Assembly (NCBI GenBank): GCA_963662155.1
Contig: OY759272.1
Span: 44,295,590-44,359,589, forward strand
Source: Lamellibrachia columna
Taxonomy: Eukaryota > Annelida > Polychaeta > Sabellida > Siboglinidae
DNA: 64,000 nucleotides
Reading direction: 5' to 3'
Under the pieces are notes generated by a model. It did not search any database and was not told where the DNA came from. It saw only the letters and a list, made by a program, of their open reading frames with translations. Below are positions 24,720 through 46,899 of this stretch, piece after piece (positions within the stretch are counted from its first letter, which is position 1; each line of letters begins with the position of its first letter). Position numbers and translations under genes: made by a program.

Positions 24720-24895
24720 TGTTAAATATGCATGTCTATGTCGTGGACTACATGTGTAGTGATACATGTTCAGTGGCGAACTACGTGAGTAGTAAAACAT
24801 GCGTTTGCAAATAAAGATCAGGTATGTGCCACCCCAAATAACCACGTGTATGTTATATGTGTAGTCTATGTGAATAAACAACAATATTTAGGCAA
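24720..24895 (+). repeat. Possible 3' LTR of the Ty3 element
   Basis: A polypurine tract (acgggagggaaa, 24708-24719) precedes TGTTAAATATGC, the expected LTR start. Two AATAAA signals follow (about 24808 and 24872). No 5' LTR is present to confirm limits. Confidence 0.35.
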
Positions 24896-25261
24896 ATTCC
24901 GGCGCTAGCCTCGCGTTTAGAAACGTATATTTCAATATTTCGATATTGGTGAATAGTTCACTCCAACCAACTTTTTAAACAACTTGCTTGCACTCAGTAG
25001 ATTAAATGACTGGAAGTTGTTTGGAATATTGATCCCATGCGCAAAAGTATCTTCATATTTTTTAAACGGCATATTATGTATATTGTATTATATAAGCAAA
25101 CATCACACCGACCAGTATACGATGTATTCTTTGCTGAAACTAATATTCCAATTTGGAGTACAGGTTGTACATCCTTCGACAACCGAACCCACGATGCATC
25201 CCGTTTATACACCTGCGCCGTCTAGCGGTCAAAATCATGACATTTCGGGTAGCGACTATTG

Positions 25262-25437
25262 AGAACGCATGACGCGCTTCCATGCTTGAAATGAGAGAAA
25301 ATCACATTTCTGTCAATATTTTCATACATATTCAATACCTTAAAATCTTCAATTTGATTTCCTTTTACTCCCGGGTTGTTAAACCACATCCTTCTTAGGC
25401 GTTTTTCATAACTAACGTTTCTCAGTTCTGGAATACA
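25262..25437 (-). pseudogene. Diverged fragment of the CR1/L2-like LINE
   Basis: The reverse complement matches 18016-18190 of LINE copy 1 (ccagaactgaga, gttatgaaaaacgcct, aatgtggtttaacaac equivalents, gaaaatattgacagaaat). Not in any long ORF. Confidence 0.75.
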
Positions 25438-25439
25438 CT

Positions 25440-26760
25440 CAGCACTTGGTGTACTTATGTATGTTGTTTGGGAGTTGTGCAGGCGTAAAATGAGTGCCTA
25501 ATTGTTGCACACTACGTCGTTTTTGTTTTTTATCATGCGTGTTGTTTAGGAGTTGCGCAGTCTTTGTTTCTGTTCATCTACTCGCATATTAAGCTTATTT
25601 CTAACAATTGTTAACACAATATGCGTAAAATAATGTTGTTGAGTTGTATGTTGTAATGCATTGGGTGCTTTTTATCTCAGCAACGGCTGAATTAATATTA
25701 ATCTTCCGTACGTCACTTTTCATGTCCAACTTGTTTCGAAATAAGGAGTGCACTTGTTCAAGTACCAAACACTGTATTCCAACAACTGTGTAATTGAATA
25801 TAACGCTCAAATGTTTTATATATTCATATAAGTACATCATATATATTCATATAAGTGCATAAGCTGTGTGGCTGTGCGATTCCCGACAAAATGTTTACAG
25901 GTTTGTATGCGCGAAATACAAAGTCATGTACTGGATGTTCAAATTCAAAACACGAGTGTTCTTGCTCTGTATTGATTTTTATATGTGGTGCATTTCATAA
26001 TAAATACAAATGCTGCTTAAAAATTAAAACTACTGTTTTTAATTGTTAGTGTCGGTGCAACACTTGTACAAATTAGATATATAGATCGCAGAGTCGTCAC
26101 ATGTCGTTAGTGTATGGCAGTGTGCATATTTTACTTCGTCTAGTCTCAACAATTACAATGAGTGGTTATGCTTCAGACAAGTCGTTTCATAGGAAACAAA
26201 CTGACATTCTGCAAGTTAGAAGTATAACATACACACCACTGGTTATGTTAACAAGATTGTATCAAATCAACACAATCCAGATGGGAAATGGACATAAATT
26301 AAGCCATTGGCATATCGAAAGCCCGATAATTCGCTGTCTATTTGTGATCCGCCTTTATAAGATATGCTTAATCCATGTATCGTTGTCTTTGACAATCAAT
26401 GATATCCGTATATCCTATTTATGCCGTTGTTTTAAATACGCTACTCGAATGTTCTACCTTCTTGAAATTTGATAACATACTGCATATATTTTCTACCATG
26501 TAAAATAACTCCATCTCCCTTCTCCCTATTATTCGGTTCACGTCATCTCAAGTGGCTCAATCCGATGAATTCTAATAATTGTTTTGCCACCAACGCAGTC
26601 CGTAGGCGGCCATTGCCAAGAGCGGAGCGACTGTCATCAGTAGAGTTGAGTAGCGATGCCCGCTGCTAGAAACCTGAAATTAGCGCATCATTCAATTATC
26701 AGCAATTTATTTTCTCGTAGAAAACACAATTCAAATCAATTAAAAATAAAGGAAAACTAA
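25440..26760. other. Intergenic, no gene recognised
   Basis: AT-rich. tgttgtttgggagttgtgca recurs in variant form at 25458 and 25539. No supported gene. Confidence 0.4.
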
Positions 26761-26779
26761 GCGTATCCACAGAGTCGGT

Positions 26780-27633
26780 GGTGTGCAAATTCGCCCAAAG
26801 CACATTTTACGCACTGCTGACCACGAGAATATATATTATAATTTCATAGTTATGATGGTTGTTTGTTGGAAAGGTGTGTAAAACAAAGGCTGATGTCTTG
26901 TGAAAATCCGTTTTAGACACAACAGGATTATTGAGTAATATTCACCCGGCTAAATTACCTATTTTGCAGTCATGTAAAATCTGCATAACAATACACATTT
27001 TAGAGAATATATAGAGAAATTGTTTTAAAGAGAAACGTCTGCAATTCCTGAACCTATTGAAAGATTACATTGACTCCGGAATCCTGAAATGACGTGCATC
27101 TTCATTCGCTAGGTGACGCCAGGTTTTGCGATGATTGGAACGAACAAAAATGGCAGTGGAGAATCCCGGACCTCCTCGTGAATCCTGTGTAATCCTCACA
27201 ACTCGAGTCCCCCAGCCGTAAACATGTGTATTTGTCTATACAAGTGAAGAATTCCTCAAACAGTTAGAGTTTGTGCTGCAGTCATAATAGTTAGGGTTGT
27301 TGCACGTGTTCGATAATACCATCCGTTAGAGGACGCCACGTGTAAGTCTATCTGCTAGAAGGCGCCACACTGCCTCGTCATGTGTCTCCTACCAGCCCCA
27401 ACACGGGATTGCAACAAACGACTGTGACGCCAGAATACTTTCAGAGCCCGGCTGCCGCAGATATAATTCGCAGGACAAATACGTTATCCACACGTGTCCT
27501 ACGGAACGCGCTGCGACGCATCTTTTTCAGAGAAGTTTATGTTCGCTTCAAACCTATTCTAACTTACTGTATACAATAGCGGCCATCGGTTGTTAATTAC
27601 CGAATGTATGGTACACATTAATAATTATATTCA
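26780..27633 (-). repeat. Duplicated downstream flank of FMO gene B
   Basis: Counterpart of 330-1082. The position relative to exon 7 is the same as in gene A, so gene and flank were duplicated together. If a last FMO exon exists it should lie in the segment shared by both. Confidence 0.7.
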
Positions 27634-33639
<6,006 letters not shown>

Positions 33640-33699
33640 TATGTTTCTACAAATGGTTAGATAACCTGAATAATCTATACGTGTGCTGATGTTTGACAC

Positions 33700-34240
33700 T
33701 TTGCACAACGTTACACTTTAACCACTTGTCACACTGTGACCTAATTACATCACCTATGTGTTGACGGAATTATAACATATAATCACGGAGGTTGACTATT
33801 TTGAATCAAACTTCCATGTCATTTCGCCTCTTAATTAACGTCAAGAAGTCCGAACCATCACTACAAACCCAGACAAGAAGTTAACGCTTTCCCCAAAACC
33901 GACTCACACAATCCTGGGCTCTGCTGCAGAGTAAATTAAATTAGTTGCATGCGCCACGACATATATGCAAAAAATGCGTCCACTTGTCGTTAAGTGTAAC
34001 TTTGAAAGCAGGCTGTTCATTGTATCGTTTGTGTTTGTCGGCCAGCTGCGATCTTCACTGATTACCGGGAATTACGTTTGGATACGCCCAAAACAATAAG
34101 TGGCATTGTCTGCGATTACTCGCCCGACAACGCTTATGGTGTACTGTAACATTTGTGTGAGTTCATTTATGTATATAAATGCGTTTTGATGTTGGAAAAT
34201 TTAGCATTGATGGCTATTTACGGTTGGCTGGGCAAGCTGG
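33700..34240. other. Upstream region of FMO gene B
   Basis: Probable 5'UTR intron and promoter area. No first exon or core promoter could be fixed. Confidence 0.35.
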
Positions 34241-34241
34241 T

Positions 34242-34464
<223 letters not shown>

Positions 34465-34707
34465 ACGTGGTGCGCGTCAAACCTTTTAAGTAATATTTTG
34501 AGGTGAAATCAGCAGGAGGTGATATCGTTCATACATTCCATCTTCAAAGTAGTTAATTTCTATCATCAAATGATTTATTAGTAAGTGGGCTACCTAAGAA
34601 GCTGTCGGGCTACTTCACTTTGCAAGGTTGGAAGCCCGACTGGCTACCTTCCATGACTTGCTAATCTCACCCCTGTAGAGAATTCAATATATTGCACTGG
34701 GTGATAT

Positions 34708-34708
<1 letters not shown>

Positions 34709-34781
<73 letters not shown>
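34709..34781. repeat. (AT)n microsatellite
   Basis: AT dinucleotide tract. Confidence 0.97.
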
Positions 34782-34785
<4 letters not shown>

Positions 34786-34789
34786 ATTG

Positions 34790-35180
34790 TGTTTACTTGT
34801 GCCAGGGTGACCTACGCACCCAGCTGTCAACATATTGCGAAATCCTGACTGGGCTGAAAGGTTTACGCATAAAAAATTCACATACAGTGAGTTACTGCTA
34901 CCAATCTGCTATTCTGTTGCATGCTTGGGTTGGCGCCATCTGATATGAATAACACTGCCACACCATTGATATATAAAACAAGTAAATACTTGTTGCTCTC
35001 GAACCAATCCTCTGCAGTTCCAGATAGGCCCACAAACCAGGTAAAAAGAAGTGCACGCGGTTTTCACGCTATGGAATTATAGTGGGGGCGTGAGTGGGAA
35101 AACAGCCGCGCATCAACAAGCCCATGTCGTTGCAGTACGGTTGCAGCAGAACCACAACATGCGGAAATCTTTTCACATTA
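34790..35180. other. No gene recognised
   Basis: Left flank of LINE copy 2. It supplies the first 30 or so codons of the long frame there but is not LINE-derived. Confidence 0.4.
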
Positions 35181-35186
35181 AAAAAA

Positions 35187-37054
35187 AATGACAGCAAGAG
35201 TTTTTATGCATATGTCAGGAGTAAACAAAACGTACAAGACAAGGTTGGACCTCTAGAAGACAGTGCTGGAAATATAATATCACAGGGGTTTTTAATGGCG
35301 GAAGACCTAAATGGTTACTTCAGTTCAGTGTTTACCAAAGAAGATATTAGTTCATTACCAGTTGCTGATGCTAAATTTCAGGGAGCTAAATATGACTATT
35401 TAGGTCCGTTAGTTGTAACTCCAGAATTGGTAGCTAAGAAAATAAAGGCAATGAAGGATAACAAATCACCGGGAGTGGATGGGATTCCTCCAAAATTACT
35501 AATGGAAACAGTAGAACAAATCAGTATACCACTTGCAAGAGTATTCAACTTGTCATTAAAAGAGGGAGTTGTTCCGTTTGAATGGAAAGAAGCAAACATC
35601 ATACCATTATTTAAAAAGGGTTCGAGAAATAAGTCAGAGAATTACAGACCAGTGAGTTTAACGTCAGTGATTTGTAAATTATTAGAAAGGTTAATTAAAG
35701 ACCATATGGTGGACTTCCTCGTTAAGCATAAATTATTAAATTCATCTCAACATGGATTCCTTAAAGCGAGGTCATGCTTACCAAATATGTTATGTTTTTT
35801 GGAAGAAATCACTAAGTGGATAGACGTGGGATCGCCAGTAGATATTATCTACTTAGATTTTCAGAAAGCTTTTGACAAAGTGTCACATCAAAGATTACTA
35901 CTTAAATTAAAAGCCCATGGTATCGGGGATAGCATAACTGACTGGATAGAACAATGGCTGACTGACAGAAAACAACGAGTTGTAGTAGATGGAGAAGTTT
36001 CAAATTGGAAATCGGTTTTGAGTGGGATGCCTCAAGGATCAGTATTAGGACCTATATTATTCTTAATTTATATCAATGACTTGGACGACAGTATAACAAG
36101 TAACGTACTGAAATTTGCGGATGACACAACACTGTTTAGAAAGGTTAATACTGATGGTAATAAACAACATTTACAAAATGATCTAGACAGATTAGTGAAA
36201 TGGTCTAAGAAATGGCAGATGTTGTTCAATTTTGGGAAATGTAAATGCCTACATACAGGACATAGGAACTTGAATGTAAACTATAAAATGGGAGATACTG
36301 TTCTGGGTACTACTGTAAAAGAAAAGGACTCAGGAGTTACAATAAGCGCTGATATGAAAGTTTCAGAGCAGTGTGGTATTGCAGCTTCAAATGGTAATCA
36401 AATTCTTGGATTGATTAGAAGAAACATAACATACAAGGGAAAAAAGTTAATTATACCTCTTTATAAAGCAATAGTTAGACCTCATTTAGAATACTGTATA
36501 CAAGCATGGAGACCATATCGTAAGAAGGATATAGATACGCTTGAACGCATACAAAGGAGAGCAACTAAAATGATTCCAGAACTGAGAGACCTTAGTTATG
36601 AAGAACGCCTGAAAGAATGTGGTTTAACAACTCTAGAGACAAGGAGGTTAAGAGGAGATCAGATTGAAGTTTTTAAGATATTGAATGGGTATGTAAATAT
36701 TGATAGAAATATGTTTTTCTCACTCAAGAAGAATAGCAGAACTAGAGGACATGAGGTAAAATTAGTAAAGGATCAATGTAGATTGGACATCAGGAAGCAC
36801 TCGTTCTCACAGAGGACAATAAATGAATGGAACAAATTGTCTACAGATTGTGCAACTGCTAGCAGCGTGAATATGTTTAAAAACAAGGTTGACACATATC
36901 TCAGGAGGGCGGGCTATAACAAGATTTAACAAGATTTGCCATCCAAGCCAAAGGCCCAGATGGCAAGTGGACAAGGAAGCCATTGGCTTATCGAGAGTCC
37001 AACAATTTTCATCTACTTATAGCCCGCCCTCCTGAGATATGTGTCAACCTTGTT
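35187..37054 (+). mobile_element. CR1/L2-like LINE copy 2, open RT frame, fold-back 3' end
   Basis: Homology to copy 1 starts at about 35187 (aaaatgacagcaagag). The frame is open from 35094 to 36929, 611 codons. It shows SPGVDGIPPKLL, YLDFQKAFDKVSH (motif A, about residue 253), PQGSVLGP (about 315), KFADDTTLFR (about 340) and the C-terminal connection region. The copies differ at only a few percent of bases by eye. There is no endonuclease, so it cannot be autonomous as it stands. After the last codons the 3'UTR is present only in reverse complement (36919-37017), followed by an inverted copy of the final 37 nt of the ORF. Confidence 0.9.
36882..37054. repeat. Perfect 37-nt inverted repeat with 99-nt loop at LINE 3' end
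   Basis: Arms 36882-36918 and 37018-37054 are exact reverse complements. The loop is the reverse complement of the copy-1 3'UTR (18361-18458). Confidence 0.95.
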
Positions 37055-37154
37055 CACCGCAAAAGAAGAGCAACAAATCACAATAGCGACCCGTAAAATA
37101 ACAAAAGGTAAGTTTTTTTATATACGGCGGTAGGCAGTTCGTAGGAACGTTCAT

Positions 37155-40240
<3,086 letters not shown>

Positions 40241-40625
40241 TCGGTTTCATTTGTATAATGTTTACGTTGTTGACGCCGCGTTGGTGGTCAGTGGGTACTA
40301 CGCGACGACTATTCGTTCACATATCAACCGCTGTCTGTGTGCAGGCACGCATTTACACAGCTGACTGAACTGAAGCAAAGTGGAGTAAAAAAAAATGTCA
40401 AACTTCGAGGATGCGTCCTACTTTTTTCCAACTTTGCCTAGCATTTTCCTGCTTTTCTATGAGAAAATGGTGGCAGCTGTGTCATCTTCATGTAGATGGT
40501 GTGATTTTGCTAGATAGTTATATACTGGTGCCCAAATCCAAATATATCTTTAAAAGGGTCCCGAAGGCATTTTTAGCAGAGCATGCCAAGGAACGATATT
40601 ACGGTGACTTTGATTTGCTGAATCA

Positions 40626-40955
40626 AAAAAGTGATGTTGGCAAACTGTGGCAGGGCTCCTTGAACCCATAAATTACAAAAGCAAATTCGTGCCAGATGTG
40701 TCCACGAAATAGACAAACACACTTTTAATTATTAAAATTGTGGTTTCTTAACAACGGTTTTCGAGCGATATGGGTGTGTTGATTAAAAAAGTTATGTTGG
40801 CGAACTGTGGGAGGGGTCCTTGACCCCATTATTGTTATATTAAATAGAAGGGTGTTTATCTATTTTGCGGGCAAATCGGGCCCCATTTTGTTGTTTTGTC
40901 ATTTAGTAGGTCAAGATCCCCTCCCACAGTTTGCCAACATCACGTTTTGATTTAA
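40626..40955. repeat. Fold-back repeat (direct pair plus inverted copy)
   Basis: atgttggcaaactgtggcag with ctccttgaaccc (40632-40670) recurs as atgttggcgaactgtgggag (40793-40835) and is inverted at about 40912-40952 (ctcccacagtttgccaacat). Possible MITE termini. Confidence 0.75.
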
Positions 40956-41395
40956 TTTTACTTAGTCCTCTTCTTGACAGGTGGCACATAAGGCATCTCG
41001 TTTTGGTTTAATTTTACTTAGTCCTCTTCTTGACAGGTGGCACATAAGGCATCTCGTTTTGGTTTAATTTTACTTAGTCCTCTTCTTGACAGGTGGCACA
41101 TAAGGCATCTCGTTTTGGTTTAATTTTACTTAGTCCTCTTCTTGACAGGTGGCACATAAGGCATCTCGTTTTGGTTTAATTTTACTTAGTCCTCTTCTTG
41201 ACAGGTGGCACATAAGGCATCTCGTTTTGGTTTAATATTACTTAGTCCTCTTCTTGACAGGTGGCACATAAAGCATCTCGTTTTGGTTTAATTTTACTTA
41301 GTCCTCTTCTTGACAGGTGGCACACAAGGCATCTCGTTTTGGTTTAATTTTACTTAGTCCTCTTCTTGACAGGTGTCACACAAGGCATCTCGTTT
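40944..41395. repeat. 56-nt minisatellite, about 8 copies
   Basis: Unit contains tcctcttcttgacag and gtggcacataaggcatctcg; spacing 56 nt. Copies are nearly identical. Confidence 0.95.
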
Positions 41396-41879
41396 TGTAT
41401 TCCGCACACCCAAATCACCCTAAACTCAATTGTTGGCATTCTTTGCTTAGAAATTCCTGCATTTTTTATTAATACGGGTCTAGACAACACCACGTTTTAG
41501 TTTTGGCACCGCTGTTCTTGACACCCTCGTACTGAAACACGTTGATGTCATATGTGACGCCGCTACCCCGTCCATGTCATCTGATTCCACTTGTTCACAA
41601 TAACAATAGAGTATGGTATTGTCACCAGTAGTCAATACACTATTATTTGCAGTAGGATGGAATGGTTTCAAAGTGATCTTTGGTAGTCGACAAAACATTA
41701 TCAAAGCACACATTGCACAAATACCTTATATAAACGTCACTGTTAATGGTATTAATTTCAATGTGTATATCACGTTCGGTCTACACCATCAACGTCGTCG
41801 TCTTCATCATCATCGTCATCGGCTCTCGTTGTCGACGAAGACAAGTGGTTAGCAGAGGGGTGTCTGTGTCGGGTGTCCG

Positions 41880-42290
41880 CGGCTAGACCACCATGGGAAC
41901 AGAATACACGCTTGCAATGCTGGCAGGTCCAAACATGAGTGGTGTTTGTGTCGGTTGTGAGAGGCTAGACCACTATGGGAGCATAAGTGACGCTTGCAAT
42001 GCTGGCAGGTCCAAACATAAGTGGTATATGTGTCGGTTGTGAGAGGCTAGACCACTATGGGAGCAGAATACACGCTTGCAGTGCTGGCAGGTCCAAACAT
42101 GAGTGGTATATGTGTCGGTTGTGAGAGGCTAGACCACCATGGGAGCATAAGTGACGCTTGCAGTGCTGGCAGGTCCAAACATAAGTGGTATATGTGTCGG
42201 TCGTGAGAGGCTAGACCACCATGGGAGCGGAAGACACGCTTGCACTGCTGGCAGGTCCAAACATGAGTGGCTTCTATGCTGGAAGGGTGG
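41880..42290 (-). repeat. 82-nt tandem repeat derived from a C2H2-finger-like sequence
   Basis: tggcaggtcc recurs at 41921, 42003, 42085, 42167 and 42249, an exact 82-nt period. On the minus strand the first unit reads HVWTCQQCKRVFRSHGGL then ASHDRHIYH, a CxxC...H...H pattern. Because 82 is not a multiple of 3, successive units shift frame, so no multi-finger protein is made. The motif resembles the C-terminal finger of some LINE proteins. Confidence 0.85.
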
Positions 42291-42299
42291 GTGTGGCGA

Positions 42300-42975
42300 G
42301 TAGAGTAATCAATATGTTGCAAACACCAAGTGAAAACGACAAGTTGAATATGCATTTAATTGTAATGTGCTTGACGTGTTAAATTATCACCATCACTCTA
42401 CTGAACATCAACTTGGGAAATGTGTTTAGTATATTTATCACTGAGTTGTCGTAAATGTGATACTCATTCGGTTACAGATACTCGTAATGAGAAGTTCTGT
42501 GTTGGATCAGTGTGGTATGCAGTTGTCACATATTCTCACCAGAAATGTTAGGAATAGACATTTTCAAAGACCATAGGCAAGCTAGACTAATGTCTGGCAA
42601 TTACAAAGCGTTCTTTTTTGCAGTCTCTGTCGACAACAAATATCGTTATCAAAAGAATCTGAAATACAAAACGGCCTAATGGCAAAGCTGGCGATAACCG
42701 TCAGTTATGACCATAACAGCTTCACGCACAAGTTTCAATGAATGGATCACGGGCGCCACAAGTTCATGCGGGGACATATTTGTTTAATCGACTCCAGGAG
42801 GACGCCGCAAGTTTACACGTGTGTCATATGGCGGGTCATATTTATCCAACACAGATGGTGCCACAAGTACTGCGCACAAAGCATTGTCTACATATTCAAT
42901 TGTTTAATAAAATAAGACAGCAGTAAAATGTATTAATTCCTTTAATTGTGCAATGAGATTGAAAGAAAGATAAAG
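42300..42975. other. No gene recognised
   Basis: Intergenic, with cgccacaagtt and cgccgcaagttt echoes at 42756 and 42801. Confidence 0.35.
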
Positions 42976-42976
42976 A

Positions 42977-43245
<269 letters not shown>

Positions 43246-43339
43246 GAGCTGTGAATGAGCAATATATCATTGTGCAAGTTTAGGCCATTATAAATTAAAG
43301 AAAATTAGCTGCACAAAATGCTGGTTTTATGTCTTGCTG

Positions 43340-43840
43340 CAGACACACACAATTAAACTATAATTAACTAATAAATTCCTCAATTCAAATAAATTAAGCT
43401 CACGCATTTCTCAGGCCAATTAAATTAACAATTAATTGTATTCAATTAACTATTAAATCATGTGTTGGTAGAAGTGTTTACACTACAATTCTAAAAGCAC
43501 AAGACTTTTAACAGAAATATGTTTTGTAACTTCATGGGACATTTTATCACATTTTAAAAGTTCTAAATATTTATTAAAAAAAATTCTGAAAGGGTTAAAA
43601 AGTTGTGGTTGAAGATTTGCAGGCGTGGGGTTTCCTCCTATATTCAACCACCAAATTAGTAAAACAGGGCAACTTCATACATAATTTCTATGCACCAAGT
43701 TGTTATTTAAGCAGTGTTTTATACTATATAATTAGGTTACCCCATTACACACTAGCATTTAAATATGTGTACATTATGTGTTATGTATTAGTAGAATTGG
43801 CCTGCTTTTGATTTACGTTGGCACTGTAAAATGATCCCAA
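43340..43840. repeat. Dispersed repeat, copy 1 of a pair with 61.46-62.10 kb
   Basis: Shared blocks include gaagatttgcagg, ggagtttcctcc-like, cataatttctatgcaccaag and cactagcatttaaatat. Non-coding or long-decayed element. Confidence 0.8.
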
Positions 43841-44800
43841 ATTGAAGCTATTTTACCTTTCTCCACATCTACCCATTAACGGTTATAATGTACAAGCGAC
43901 AAAATATAGATGCATAGGTCTAATGGCCCCATAGGCCCACCTGGCTGCAAGTTGCCAGCCCGAAATGTTTACTTTAAACATAAATTTGCTGAAGCCACAG
44001 TTAGCCATCAACTTATCACCACCACAGGGCATTCTAGGTCTTCCTTCCATTTCACAGGTGTCTGAACTACCAGCCCACCTCTGGTGGTCTCCCTCCCATC
44101 CACACATGCTTGAACTTAATCTCTCATTAGTGACAGGAATAGTGATTGCAGGCCTTCTGAAAACACATGGATAACATGGATGCGAACTATCCAGTAAAAT
44201 CAACTGTTAAATGAGCACTTAATTGAAAGTTAATTGGGAATTTGTCAATTAAATTAAATTAACCCCTTTTGAGAAAGTCAGTTAATAAAATTTAATTAAT
44301 TTTAATAATTAATTCAAGTAACAAATTAAAGATGCTTAATCAATTCGATTTGTTTTGCTAGTCTCATTTCAAATTAAGTTTACAAAAAAATTAATTTACC
44401 TGGTATCCACTGCAACATGCTAGCTCGTTTGTGCAACTTTGCATGTAGTTTTTGATAGATCATCAGACAAACTATTAAATTAGTTAATGCTTGTCCAAGC
44501 ATTTACTGAGGTGAAATTCGAAATGCTGAAAAATCAATTTTTTTTTCTTTTGTGAGATTTCGTAACTTTGACATGTGATGGAGGTCACGCCCATGATCAG
44601 CATTGACCCACACAGCTTTTACCATTTTTGATATCCACTACTTTGATCCTTACCAGATCTAACGACTAAATTAAATTCTTTCGATGATTTGAAACAAAAT
44701 AGGCATTTTGTATTAAATCGACTCAGGATGTTACATAAACTATTCACACACTATATAGTTGGACACAAATGAACCGCATTTGCGATAGGCTAAATCAGTT
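43840..44800. other. No gene recognised
   Basis: Includes an ATTAA-rich run (44212-44400). No supported exon. Confidence 0.4.
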
Positions 44801-44804
44801 GAGG

Positions 44805-44805
44805 A

Positions 44806-44851
<46 letters not shown>

Positions 44852-44940
44852 CGTGCGTGCGTTCGTGCGTGCGTTCGTGCGTGCGTGCGTGCGTTCGTGC
44901 GTGCGTGCGTGCGTGCGTGCGTGCGTGTGTGTGAGTGTTT
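44805..44940. repeat. (GT)n/(GCGT)n microsatellite
   Basis: GT passing to GCGT with GTTC variants. Confidence 0.95.
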
Positions 44941-45482
44941 TAGAACTGCCTTCAACACAGCAACGATTTTCGCGTTTCTCACTGCAATAGATCGAGATGA
45001 TAGTTGTACGATTCCATCTGCCACCGTTTCGAAGCTTGGATATTGGCGTTCATCTCTTTTTGCGTGTGTCTTTCGGAAGAGACATTGCAAGCCGTTGGTC
45101 ACTTCTACAAGGCGTTTATACAAGGGGAAGTGACAGATCCCGCGCAGGGAAATGGGGAAAACATGTCGTGGACTCACTAATTACAGAGACGGGAAACTCT
45201 AAAAATAAAGCACTCGTATGTTAGCCATAGACAGGGTTATGTGCACTGTGTTTTTAAATTTCTTCTTGCCATTTCCCCATAGAAGGATTTAGTAGGTGAT
45301 AAATCTACATCAATATCGTGAATGTTCTTCCATTGAGAGATTTCATAAGGTTTTATTGCGTGTAATTGTAGTTATATCAACTCAAGCCTTGCAACTACAG
45401 ACGACATTGGCGTGACGTTTTCAAATGTCATGTCCACGTGTACAATCGTTGTACGGGAGCACCGTGGGTCATGCATCAAAAA

Positions 45483-45560
45483 CGGCACGTGTCTTGTTAC
45501 AAAGGCGGTACGTGTCTTGTTACAAAGGCGGCCCGTGTCTTGTTACAAAGACGTACCACC
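45483..45560. repeat. 25-nt tandem repeat, three copies
   Basis: acgtgtcttgttacaaaggc repeated at 25-nt spacing. Confidence 0.85.
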
Positions 45561-45869
45561 AGCGGACAAAAACTTGTCGTGCATCGCTGATCACAGAGAC
45601 ACTGTGACACCAAGTTCTTGGAAGACGTTCATAACTAAATTTCGTCTAATGTAAATCTGTGTCAAAACAAACTGTGGATTGGATAAGGTTATCATATATC
45701 ATGTTACAATATCAGATTGGTGTACTGCCGAGCCAGTGTGGAGTGCGTTGGCACTGTGGTTAAAACACCTATCGACACCAGGCCTTTGACAGTGGTAACT
45801 ATGTGAAATAATAGTCTTCACGCAATAATTTCATCGTGGCTGTGTGCTTCGAAATGAACAGGTTTGCTA

Positions 45870-46035
45870 GGGTATAAATGTAAAGTTCTGCCAGAGGGTA
45901 AAGTATAAAGGTCTGTCAGGGGGTAAAGTATAAGGTTCTGCCAGAGGGTAAAGTATAAAGGTATGTCAGGGGGTAAAGTATAAAGTTCTGCCAGAGGGTA
46001 AAGTATAAAGGTATGTCAGGGGGTAAAGTGTAAAA
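45870..46035. repeat. About 30-nt tandem repeat with 60-nt super-unit
   Basis: ggtaaagtataaaggt alternates with tctgccaga and tgtcaggg variants. Confidence 0.9.
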
Positions 46036-46134
46036 CGAACTGAACAGTACCAAACACTGGTTAACACATTACATAGGAACGCACCTTATCTGACCTTTCC
46101 TTGCAAAAGCCTCCTCCAAACAAGTGTTACCTAC

Positions 46135-46499
46135 CTACCTACCTGTCTACATATATGCATACATATATACATATATGTATACATACACACATACATACAT
46201 ATACACATACATACGCATGCATACATATACATGCACACACATATATACATACGTACAACCCTGTACACACATACATACTTACATACATACATGCATACAT
46301 ACAAACATACATGAAGGCATGCATACATCCATACATATACACACATACACATATATAAATACATACACACATACACACTTACATACATACATACATACAT
46401 ATATACATACATACATACATACATACATACATACATACATACATACATACATACATACATACAAACATACATACATATACATACACATGCATACACATA

Positions 46500-46531
<32 letters not shown>

Positions 46532-46640
46532 GCGTGCAGGTACATGCACACACATACACAAACATACATATATACATACAAGCCTACGTACGTACGTACA
46601 TACATACATAAATACATATATCTGTATTTATGCATGTGCA
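46135..46640. repeat. (CATA)n/(TACA)n microsatellite cluster
   Basis: About 500 nt of CATA repeats with AT and CA interruptions. The His/Tyr-rich frames on both strands are spurious. Confidence 0.95.
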
Positions 46641-46899
46641 TACACATATAACAAGGGGAGATAATGAAGTGTTTTAAGATATAATAAAACAAATATTTTT
46701 CTATCATTTAAGAAGGTAGATTTGGTATTGCAGAAGGGATATTTAGCTTTATGTCGCTGGATTTACATCTCAATATAACTAGAGTGTGTACATCACATAG
46801 AGAACAACAAAGAAGTGATTGAAATACTGGCCTTATATGTTTAATGTCATCAAAATATAAAGACATATCCAAGTGACTAGTCTCACAGTTGCCTACTAA

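Noticed and set aside
45735..45795. tRNA-like ttggcactgtggttaaaaca as a second SINE
   Set aside because: Only a weak A-box resemblance, no B box; not listed as a feature.
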